Shown here one piece after another: positions 58,185 through 64,000 of a DNA stretch of 64,000 nt. The position numbers and the translations under genes are program-made. The stretch spans positions 1 to 64,000 of the forward strand of contig JARYLU010000012.1 in NCBI GenBank assembly GCA_029907475.1, written 5' to 3'. Within the stretch, counting starts at the first letter, position 1. The number at the start of each line of letters is the position of its first letter. This stretch comes from Bacillota bacterium. Its GTDB lineage: Bacteria; Bacillota; DSM-12270; Thermacetogeniales; Thermacetogeniaceae. Below the pieces are notes generated by a model, which worked only from the letters and a program-made list of their open reading frames with translations, made no database searches and had not been told where the DNA came from.

Positions 58185-58661
58185 ATGGAAGAGCTTTTAA
58201 AGCAAATCTTAGAAGCCCAGAAACAAATTCAAGCAACACTTCAGCAGCATGGCGAGGTTTTACAACAGCACACCGAGATTTTGCACCGGCACAGCGAGAC
58301 TTTGCAGCAGCACGGCGAGATGTTGCAGCAGCAAAGCGAGATTTTGCAGCAGCATACCGAGATTTTGCACCGGCACAGCGAGACTTTGCAGCAGCACGGC
58401 GAGATGTTGCAGCAGCAAAGCGAGACTTTGCAGCAGCACGGTATCCAATTAGACGCTTTACAGAGAGGCCAGCTCCGCCTGGAAACCCGCCTCGAAAGCG
58501 AAGTCATCGAAAAGGTGCGCGCCCTGTTTGATGGCTTTAGTTTGAGGGGCGACCAGATCGAAACATTGCAGAAGCGCCTTGACGAACGTATGGACAGCAT
58601 CGAAACCGATACTCGTTACCTCGTTGCCAGGGTTGTCATGCTGGAGAAGCTGGCAAAGTGA
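58185..58661 (+). CDS. Heptad-repeat coiled-coil protein
   Basis: A 158-residue protein. Residues 1-20 form a charged helix. Residues 21-85 consist of seven-residue units LQQHGE[MV] / LQQHTEI / LHRHSET / LQQQSE[IT], unusually rich in His and Gln. A conserved-looking C-terminal domain follows (RLETRLESEVIEKVRALFDG; FSLRGDQIETLQKRLDERMD; YLVARVVMLEKLAK). AGGGGAG lies before ATG 58185. The overall build (short helix, variable heptads, helical end) equals that of 10058-10699, with a different repeat sequence. The function is unknown. Confidence 0.65.
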   Translation: MEELLKQILEAQKQIQATLQQHGEVLQQHTEILHRHSETLQQHGEMLQQQSEILQQHTEILHRHSETLQQHGEMLQQQSETLQQHGIQLDALQRGQLRLETRLESEVIEKVRALFDGFSLRGDQIETLQKRLDERMDSIETDTRYLVARVVMLEKLAK

Positions 58662-58707
58662 ATAGGTGATTAAAAGGTTCTCGAGAACAAATTAAAGAAA
58701 AGGCTAA

Positions 58708-59121
58708 TTATTTTACTTTGGAGACTGGCTGATCAGGATGAGCAGGGTTAGGTATAAGTTGCTGGTTAACACAATCCACGAAGAGATCTAGCTTTTCTAA
58801 TACCGTCTGGCCAATTATTACTTCATCTCCCAGGACCAATGCCTCTTCTAAGGTATCTCTGCCTTTTATTTCAATGATTAACGGCTCAGTTACGCCCACT
58901 GCTTCTTTGCGGCCGTCCGCGTATTCGGCAACTCGCCGGCCACGCAGGGCAAGACCAAGTTGCTCGACCACATAAGGAGGAAGCACTGAACGCACGGCGC
59001 CGGTGTCAACGAGTGCATCTGCTATATATGTGCGCACTTCCTCGGGTTTCAACATTTTACGTCGGACCAGTGCCTCGTCTACTGCATTTAACAGGCGAAC
59101 TTTGGCTCGAACTTCACCCAT
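58708..59121 (-). CDS. Retropepsin-like aspartic protease
   Basis: A 137-residue protein with the catalytic triad ALVDTGAVRSVLPPYVVEQL (DTG at about 41-43) and the C-terminal hydrophobic-hydrophobic-Gly of a clan AA protease (VIIGQTVLEKLDLFVDCVNQ). Single-domain retropepsin-like proteins act as dimers. In bacteria they are often found near TA genes or clusters of small genes, and their substrate is unknown. It is single, on the minus strand, with no obvious ribosome partner gene. The ATG start at 59121 has TGGGGGTTAG before it. Confidence 0.75.
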   Translation of the reverse strand: MGEVRAKVRLLNAVDEALVRRKMLKPEEVRTYIADALVDTGAVRSVLPPYVVEQLGLALRGRRVAEYADGRKEAVGVTEPLIIEIKGRDTLEEALVLGDEVIIGQTVLEKLDLFVDCVNQQLIPNPAHPDQPVSKVK

Positions 59122-59494
59122 TCATTCTAACCCCCATTTTATTATTTTATGCCGTTATTCTCTTTTCTAAAAAGATCTATTCGTCTTTTTATTCTAAAGT
59201 ATGATTTTTTATAAATCAATCACCTTTAACTTGCCAAAAACATTGATTGTGGTCCGGATAATTTATCGCGACAATTCGAGTACTTCCGCAGCAACCCCCT
59301 GCGAACGAACTGACGGCTCTGTTTTTTCGCTTCCTCCAACGCAATAGTCCCAGCCTGACTGGCTGCAGGTTTTTTGCAGGAAATTTTCACTGGTGCAGGG
59401 AATTTTTTGCAGGAATTCCCTTCCTTTTGTCGAAGATACATCGATAATTACACCTAGCAGTTCACTACACGCGAAACCTGGGAAATAACAGGAG
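59122..59494. repeat. Intergenic region with TTTTTTGCAGGAA repeats
   Basis: No gene seen. TTTTTTGCAGGAA occurs twice (59370-59383 and 59403-59415), each next to AATT. Around the second, GGGAATT (59398-59404) and AATTCCC (59414-59420) form a perfect inverted repeat with a 9-base loop. A related GGTGCAGGG lies between. The element resembles a dispersed intergenic repeat. Confidence 0.45.
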
Positions 59495-59503
59495 ATGCTG
59501 GCT

Positions 59504-61570
59504 ATGGGGCGGAGAGGAACAAACTTGATATTTTGCATCCTGGATATCTTTTTTGTTAACGGCGCCTATCTGGGAGCGCTTATCCTCCGTTTCGACGCCG
59601 CAGTCCCCGCCGAGTATCTGGCGGCCTACCTTACCCTCGCCCCCGATGCCACCTTTCTCACCATCGTTACCTTTTATTTTTCCGGGCTTTACCGGAAGAT
59701 GTGGCGTTACGCCAGTGTCCGCGAAATATATGCAATTTTACAGGCCGTGACCATTGCGAACCTCCTTGTGGTTGCGGTCGCCTATATCCTCGTGTATCCC
59801 TCGGGAGCGGCATCTCCTCTCCCGCGGAGCATTTACCCCCTTGCCTGGCTCCTCAATATGGCCTTTGTCGGCGCCTCCCGGTTAAGCTCCCGTTCGCTGC
59901 GGGAAATGGAACTGAATGGGACTCTGGCGCTTTCGCCAGGTAATGGTAGGGGTTGGGGGAGGCGGTTGAAGGAGTTTTTCAGAGTTTCCCCCAGGGGGCT
60001 GTCTCGGGAAAACAACCACACAGGTGGCCCCGCTCCCCGGCGCCGGCGGGTGCTGATTGTTGGAGCCGGGGACGCCGGCGCAATGGTCGTGCGGGAACTG
60101 CACAATCACCCGTCCCTCGGCTTCGAGCCTGTCGGATTCGTGGACGATGACCCGCGCAAAAAGGGGCTTTATCTGCTGGATGTCCCAATTTTGGGCGACC
60201 GCCATGACATTCCCCGGCTGGTTAAGGAACTCCGGGTGGACGAGATCATCATCGCCATGCCCTCGGTCCCCGGCCGGGTCGTGCGGGAACTGGTTGAGAT
60301 CGCCAAAACCACAGGAGCCCGGCTGAAAACCGTTCCCGGGATCTACGAGCTGATCAACGGCAGGGTATCGGTGAACCAGATCCGGGAGGTCCAGGTCGAA
60401 GACCTGCTGGGGCGGGAGCCGGTGCAGCTGGATCTGGAGGAAATTGCGTCCTATCTCACAGGGAGGGTGGTGCTTGTTACCGGGGCAGGGGGTTCGATCG
60501 GGTCCGAGCTGTGCCGCCAGATCGCCCGCTTCCGTCCGGCCTGTCTCGTAATGCTGGACCACAGCGAAAACAACCTTTTTGAAATCGAGAGCGAACTCCT
60601 GGAGCGCTGCCGCGGTGTTGACGCCCCGGCCGAACTGGCGGACGTCCGGGACCAGGCAAAGGTCGAGCAAATTTTCGAGAAGTACAGGCCGCAGGTTGTT
60701 TTCCACGCGGCCGCCCACAAGCACGTCCCGATGATGGAGCGCTGCCCGGAACAGGCGGTGGCCAATAACGTGCTGGGCACTTACATCACAGCCGGGACGG
60801 CCCTCCGCTTTCAAAGCGAGATTTTTGTGCTTGTTTCCACAGACAAAGCGGTCCGTCCCCGCAGTGTGATGGGCGCGACGAAGCGCGCCGCAGAACTGGT
60901 GATCCAGTACCTCAATGAAAAAAGCAGGCAAGGGAACCTCCGGACCCGTTTCGCTGCCGTCCGGTTCGGCAACGTCCTGGGGAGCCGGGGGAGCGTGATC
61001 CCTATTTTTAAACGCCAGATCGCGCGGGGCGGCCCCGTGACGGTGACTCACCCGGAGATGGTACGCTACTTCATGACGATTCCGGAGGCGGTTCAGCTGA
61101 TTATCCAGGCGGGAGCGCTGGCGCGGGGCGGTGAGATCTTTGTGCTTGACATGGGTGAACCTGTGAAGATTCTGGACCTCGCCCGCGACCTGATCCGGCT
61201 TTCCGGTTTGGTTCCGGACCGGGATATCGAGATCAAAATCACGGGGATTCGTCCCGGCGAAAAGCTGAAGGAAGAACTGTTTACTCCCCAGGAGGAGAGG
61301 ACGGCCACCAAAAACAGCCGGATCTTCATCGCCCGGAACGGGGACTGCGATCCCGGGCTTGCCGCGACCCTCCTCGAACATTTGGATCTCGGCTTCGGCC
61401 TGAAAACGCCTGAAGAAGCACTGACTCTTTTGGGCTGGCTTTTTCCCGGCTGGCACGCGGCCCAGGGCAGCGTTTGCCCGGCCGCTCCTGCGCTTTCCGC
61501 TTCTCAGCCTGCCCGGAAGCTCTCCCGGGAGCAGGTCCCCGTACCGTCCTGCCCCCTGGATGCCGTTTAG
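59504..61570 (+). CDS. CapD/WbpM-type nucleotide-sugar 4,6-dehydratase
   Basis: About 688 residues. Four N-terminal membrane helices lead to a CoA-binding-like domain (LIVGAGDAGAMVVRELHNHP, RRVLIVGAGD) and then the SDR domain (VVLVTGAGGSIGSELCRQIA with GxxGxxG near residue 326, FHAAAHKHVPMMERCPEQAV, VSTDKAVRPRSVMGATKRAA with Met-x3-Lys at the usual Tyr position). This is typical of UDP-GlcNAc 4,6-dehydratases such as WbpM, CapD and PglF. It supplies a 4-keto-6-deoxy sugar for the surface glycan. ATG 59504 has GGAG 9 bases upstream; ATG 59495 is the longer alternative. Confidence 0.85.
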   Translation: MGRRGTNLIFCILDIFFVNGAYLGALILRFDAAVPAEYLAAYLTLAPDATFLTIVTFYFSGLYRKMWRYASVREIYAILQAVTIANLLVVAVAYILVYPSGAASPLPRSIYPLAWLLNMAFVGASRLSSRSLREMELNGTLALSPGNGRGWGRRLKEFFRVSPRGLSRENNHTGGPAPRRRRVLIVGAGDAGAMVVRELHNHPSLGFEPVGFVDDDPRKKGLYLLDVPILGDRHDIPRLVKELRVDEIIIAMPSVPGRVVRELVEIAKTTGARLKTVPGIYELINGRVSVNQIREVQVEDLLGREPVQLDLEEIASYLTGRVVLVTGAGGSIGSELCRQIARFRPACLVMLDHSENNLFEIESELLERCRGVDAPAELADVRDQAKVEQIFEKYRPQVVFHAAAHKHVPMMERCPEQAVANNVLGTYITAGTALRFQSEIFVLVSTDKAVRPRSVMGATKRAAELVIQYLNEKSRQGNLRTRFAAVRFGNVLGSRGSVIPIFKRQIARGGPVTVTHPEMVRYFMTIPEAVQLIIQAGALARGGEIFVLDMGEPVKILDLARDLIRLSGLVPDRDIEIKITGIRPGEKLKEELFTPQEERTATKNSRIFIARNGDCDPGLAATLLEHLDLGFGLKTPEEALTLLGWLFPGWHAAQGSVCPAAPALSASQPARKLSREQVPVPSCPLDAV

Positions 61571-61622
61571 GAAGCGGGAAAGAAGGATCGCGCGGGACAT
61601 CGAGTGAGGAGGGAATTTCCCT

Positions 61623-61732
61623 GTGACCGAAGATAACAAGAACTGGAGGACGATTTCTTGACCCTCAGGGAGGAGGCCGAGGCAGCGGCGCGCCGGATTG
61701 AGGAGCACCTGGCGCGGCGCGGCTACCTCTGA
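61623..61732 (+). other. Two tiny ORFs of unknown meaning
   Basis: GTG 61623 opens a 12-residue peptide (TEDNKNWRTIS). TTG 61658, 9 bases behind GGAGG, opens 24 residues (TLREEAEAAARRIEEHLARR-GYL) ending at TGA 61732. They look like the broken N-terminus of one small helical protein, or a very small gene. Confidence 0.35.
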
Positions 61733-61735
61733 GGC

Positions 61736-62398
61736 CTACCCTTGAGGCTGCTCCGGTCTCCGGCCGGAACGGCCGCTGCCGCCCCCAACCGGCCACTCCG
61801 GGGCACTCCGCTCTGCGACCCTTACATGATTCCTCCCGGGAAACGAGTTCCCCCAGAGTCTGCTTTCTGGTCTGCCGGTGCCAGGCCTGCCGGCAAATGG
61901 CCTGCGGAGATAGGACCGGCTGCCGAAGAGGGAGGCCGCCTCTCTTTCGATGAGCCTCGCTTTGACCAGCAAATCCTCCAGGCTGTCGTACCGCTGCGGC
62001 ACGTCCAGGTGCGTTCTGTCCACGAAGAGGAACCGCGTCCAGCCGGGCTCGGCGCCTGCGGCGATCCCGGCGATTTTTCCTTTCACCACATACGCCCGCG
62101 TTCCGTCATCCTTCACCCGGGCGCGGCGGGCGCACACCGGGATCAGGACGAGGTCCGGGTGCAGGGGGAGGGGGAGAGCGTAGCGCCGGGCGCTCACCTC
62201 CGCGTATTTTCTGTAGGCCGCCCGCAGGTCGAAGGTGAAATGGCGGGCGAGCCGGCGGACCAGGGTTTTCGTCTTGAAAGGACTAAAGACCGGCGCCTGG
62301 TTTTCCAGGCGGATCTCCGTGCCGTTCGTCCCGTCCCGGGCGTAAACCGGGACGAGGCATAAAAGGTCGGGCCAGATTTTTCGAAGATCGATGTTCAC
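61736..62398 (-). CDS. ComK-like protein under LexA control
   Basis: A 220-residue protein. Residues 40-150 follow ComK in order: PLPLHPDLVLIPVCARRARV resembles the strand pair before the central domain, RAYVVKGKIAGI matches its I-S-H-V region, and TRFLFVDRTHLDVPQRYDSL, EDLLVKARLIE matches the ComK ending with L-P-.SY.S...Q. The Arg/Pro/Gly-rich tail (residues 155-220) is extra and may not be functional. ComK activates competence genes in Bacillus; whether this relative does so is unknown. GTG 62398 has AGGAGGTGAAAAC. The promoter contains a LexA site. ComK identity is an alignment by eye and needs a profile search. Confidence 0.5.
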   Translation of the reverse strand: MNIDLRKIWPDLLCLVPVYARDGTNGTEIRLENQAPVFSPFKTKTLVRRLARHFTFDLRAAYRKYAEVSARRYALPLPLHPDLVLIPVCARRARVKDDGTRAYVVKGKIAGIAAGAEPGWTRFLFVDRTHLDVPQRYDSLEDLLVKARLIEREAASLFGSRSYLRRPFAGRPGTGRPESRLWGNSFPGRNHVRVAERSAPEWPVGGGSGRSGRRPEQPQG

Positions 62399-62418
62399 CA
62401 GTTTTCACCTCCTGCCTT

Positions 62419-62447
62419 ATTCTAATAGAACGTATGTTCGATGTCAA
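62419..62447 (-). promoter_or_regulatory. LexA-controlled promoter of the ComK-like gene
   Basis: On the minus strand TTGACA (62447-62442), a 17-bp spacer and TAGAAT (62424-62419). The spacer carries CGAACATACGTTC (62440-62428), a match to the Gram-positive LexA/DinR box CGAACRNRYGTTYC except for the last base. LexA would sit on the spacer and block polymerase. Confidence 0.8.
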
Positions 62448-62475
62448 GCCTTGCGATAAAAAATGATCCCTTAGC

Positions 62476-63087
62476 TTAACGCCTTTGCTCCCCGGGCGGC
62501 ACGATGACGGCCGGGAAACCGGCTGTTTCGAGCTTTTGCGCGAGCTGTTCCGCGTTTTTCCGTTCCCGGAACGCCCCCGCCTGCACCCGGTACAGGAGAG
62601 GCTCCTCTTTCGGGGCAGCCGGCAAGCCGGAGGCATCTTGGGCGGGTGGAGTTCCGCTTTCTGCTGAGGGATGCCGCAGCAGAGCGCGGATCTGGTCTTT
62701 CGTGAAAAAACGCCCCGGGCACAGAGTCGCGGCACCCGGCACCTCCCTGTGGCCCAGAACTTTTTCGGGCGCGATTCCGTAATCCTGCCGGAGTGACCGG
62801 ATTAATGCCGTCAGGGCTTCCAGCTGCAGGGGAAGCGGGGGGTGGTTCTCGAAATTTCCGATGCAGGCGATCCCGATCCCCTTGAAGTTCATCCCCTCCG
62901 CTCGGCAGTGGGCGCCGGGAAGTTCGAGGCTCCGCCCGGGGACCACCCTCCCGTCCCGCTCGATGACGTAGTGGTAGCCGACGTCCCGCCAGCCCAGGCT
63001 CAAGTGGTAGCGGCGCACCTGCGCCGCGTCCTTCTCCTCCGCACCGGTGTGGTGGATGATAATGTGCGTCCAGCATCTGCTTTGCAA
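62476..63087 (-). CDS. N-acetylmuramoyl-L-alanine amidase with SPOR-like tail
   Basis: About 203 residues. Residues 1-140 are an Amidase_2/PGRP domain: HIIIHHTGAEEKDAAQVRRY, YHLSLGWRDVGYHYVIERDG, then GHREVPGAATLCPGRFF with the last zinc-binding and catalytic positions. Residues 160-203 form a SPOR-like repeat (LLYRVQAGAFRERKNAEQLA). TTG 63087 is chosen because GGAGG lies 8 bases before it; GTG 63096 is part of the Shine-Dalgarno itself. There is no signal peptide, so it may act on peptidoglycan after lysis or by another export route. It follows the YvrJ gene on the same strand. Confidence 0.85.
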   Translation of the reverse strand: MQSRCWTHIIIHHTGAEEKDAAQVRRYHLSLGWRDVGYHYVIERDGRVVPGRSLELPGAHCRAEGMNFKGIGIACIGNFENHPPLPLQLEALTALIRSLRQDYGIAPEKVLGHREVPGAATLCPGRFFTKDQIRALLRHPSAESGTPPAQDASGLPAAPKEEPLLYRVQAGAFRERKNAEQLAQKLETAGFPAVIVPPGEQRR

Positions 63088-63114
63088 GCCGTTCACCTCC
63101 TGATTCTCCCGAAC

Positions 63115-63336
63115 TTAGAGAACGCTTCCGGCAGGCAAGATCTCTTCTCCTGGGGCGTCCCGTTTCCGGTCGGGATCCTGCGCGCCCCGCGCCCGCAGGA
63201 AAACTGCGAGCACCTGCTCGAGGCGGTTGATGGCACCGGTCAGGGCCTCCAGTTTTTTCTCGACACGCACCAGCAGGTAGACCGCCACAACCATCGGAAA
63301 GCCGTAATTTCCAAATTGCACCAGGATCTCCTCCAT
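63115..63336 (-). CDS. yvrJ: YvrJ-family protein
   Basis: A 73-residue protein. The core MEEILVQFGNYGFPMVVAVY and LLVRVEKKLEALTGAINRLE contains the GFPMVVAxYLLVRVExKL signature and one membrane helix. YvrJ genes cluster with DUF1659 and DUF2922 in Firmicutes and may be involved in a secretion or phage-like structure; function unknown. The ATG at 63336 follows GGAGGGA; an upstream in-frame extension to 63387 lacks support. Confidence 0.8.
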   Translation of the reverse strand: MEEILVQFGNYGFPMVVAVYLLVRVEKKLEALTGAINRLEQVLAVFLRARGAQDPDRKRDAPGEEILPAGSVL

Positions 63337-63508
63337 TTTTCGTTCCCTCCCTTCCTGGCTTGCGCCTTTACTTCTAACACACAGCAATCCTTCCGGCCCC
63401 TTTGCCGGGGTTCAAGGAGCGGCTCCGTCTCCCGCACCTTAATCTCTACAGCTTATACGCTCAAGCCTTCTCCGGCCAGCCTGATTTCCTCACCCCCCTT
63501 AAAGGGAT

Positions 63509-63556
63509 GCCCGCCTGCCGTTTTCGAGAACTCGAGCCTTGCTCCGGCAGGCGGGC
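63509..63556. terminator. 12-bp hairpin between YvrJ and DUF2922 genes
   Basis: GCCCGCCTGCCG (63509-63520) and CGGCAGGCGGGC (63545-63556) pair perfectly with a 24-base loop. It lies 20 bases after the DUF2922 stop in the direction of transcription. It has no U-tract, so it may act as an attenuator or an mRNA-stability element rather than a full terminator. Confidence 0.55.
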
Positions 63557-63575
63557 TGTCCCGGCTTTCGGCCGG

Positions 63576-63797
63576 TTAGGCAGTTATCAGGTCTACCGTG
63601 TCTCTGCTGACGATGCGGGCGCCGTAAATCGCCGTTGCGCTCCCGGTCCTTGAGGTGAAGATGTCCTTGGCGATGATGGTGTTCATTGCCGCCTCCACCT
63701 CCGCGGGAGTGAGGTCCTCCCGGGGATCCGCAACGGAGATCCGGAGCCTCCCTCCCCCTGCGGTCTGGAAAATAAGTTCCAGCCTCTTGGTAAGCAT
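63576..63797 (-). CDS. DUF2922 protein
   Basis: A 73-residue protein: MLTKRLELIFQTAGGGRLRI and SVADPREDLTPAEVEAAMNT, then RTGSATAIYGARIVSRDTVD. The pattern LEL.F...GG...I.V..PR.DLT..EV...M....IF is that of DUF2922. GGAGGTGAAACAAG precedes ATG 63797. It lies between DUF1659 and YvrJ genes, the usual order in Clostridia and Bacilli. Function unknown. Confidence 0.85.
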   Translation of the reverse strand: MLTKRLELIFQTAGGGRLRISVADPREDLTPAEVEAAMNTIIAKDIFTSRTGSATAIYGARIVSRDTVDLITA

Positions 63798-63847
63798 CTT
63801 GTTTCACCTCCTTTGTGAACATATCGTTTCGCGTTAGCACACCACGC

Positions 63848-64000
63848 TTAGACTGCGACCAGATCGACTTCGTTCTGCCTGTGGACGGCGTTGAGCGGGT
63901 GGATCTGGAGTCCGGCCAGGGCCTGGGCTACCTCGTAAACATCCGCGTCCTGGGCTCCGGTTTTCACGTTCCGGTAGGAGTTGGTGCGGAGGGCCGGGTC
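63848..64000 (-). CDS. DUF1659 protein (5' end outside the window)
   Basis: On the minus strand the frame reads DPALRTNSYRNVKTGAQDAD, VYEVAQALAGLQIHPLNAVH, RQNEVDLVAV-stop (TAA 63850-63848), the ending of a DUF1659 protein. The start lies beyond the right edge. It is the first gene of the DUF1659-DUF2922-YvrJ-amidase run. Confidence 0.75.
   Translation of the reverse strand, partial: DPALRTNSYRNVKTGAQDADVYEVAQALAGLQIHPLNAVHRQNEVDLVAV

Noticed and set aside
58245-58445. CRISPR or satellite repeat
   Set aside because: Same reason: 21-bp units in frame within a coiled-coil gene, no unique spacers.
1-64000. Insertion sequences or transposases
   Set aside because: Despite the shuffling, no frame shows a transposase signature (DDE, HUH or serine recombinase), and no matched terminal inverted repeats flank any module.

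Overview
The window looks like chromosome from a GC-rich, probably thermophilic, anaerobic Firmicute of the Clostridia / Peptococcaceae type. The evidence is three S-layer-homology (SLH) proteins plus the SLH-anchoring enzyme CsaB, a YvrJ-DUF2922-DUF1659 cluster, a ComK-like protein with a Gram-positive LexA box, sigma-A promoters, strong Shine-Dalgarno sites with many GTG/TTG starts, and very many toxin-antitoxin (TA) modules. The species cannot be named from sequence alone.

Region 1 (1-10.7 kb) is a mosaic of small TA genes, intact and broken: DUF433/DUF5615, DUF4258/DUF2283, DUF4258/YgiT-type, Phd/PIN, RHH/PIN, AbrB/PIN, DUF4160/DUF2442, HicB and MNT pieces and a probable TumA/TumE pair. 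Between them lie tails of SLH and stalk-domain (copper amine oxidase N-terminal type) protein genes, a recurring terminator-plus-promoter block, and a good candidate 6S RNA with a truncated duplicate of its 5' half. Several modules are duplicated inside the window in a different order, so the region has been shuffled by recombination and deletion.

Region 2 (10.7-24.7 kb) holds a B12-binding radical SAM enzyme, a TolC-like protein, two TA pairs (AbrB/PIN, MNT/HEPN), a Na/phosphate cotransporter with a PhoU domain, and an RND efflux operon (membrane fusion protein, RND pump, TetR) whose promoter is followed by a perfect 16-bp palindrome. A glutamate-synthase-like FMN protein with a leader rich in inverted repeats closes the region.

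Region 3 (24.7-61.7 kb) is cell-envelope biology: CsaB, three O-antigen-ligase/Wzy-like proteins (two with TPR tails), a GT4 glycosyltransferase, FabZ, a WecA/TagO-like phosphosugar transferase, an SH3 protein, three SLH proteins (one of 2266 residues), a stalk-domain protein, a membrane-anchored LuxR-type regulator, a Wzz / BY-kinase / PHP-phosphatase set and a CapD-like nucleotide-sugar dehydratase. Together they would build and export a surface polysaccharide and the S-layer that sits on it. The two intergenic regions flanking the LuxR-regulator/stalk-domain pair share a paired CTACCC motif that may tie the genes together.

Region 4 (61.7-64 kb, minus strand) has DUF1659, DUF2922, YvrJ and an amidase with a SPOR-like tail, then a ComK-like gene whose promoter carries a LexA/SOS box exactly between -35 and -10.

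Calls were made by reading the sequence, with no database search; family names rest on remembered motifs. Start codons are chosen by Shine-Dalgarno position and may differ from an automatic annotation.
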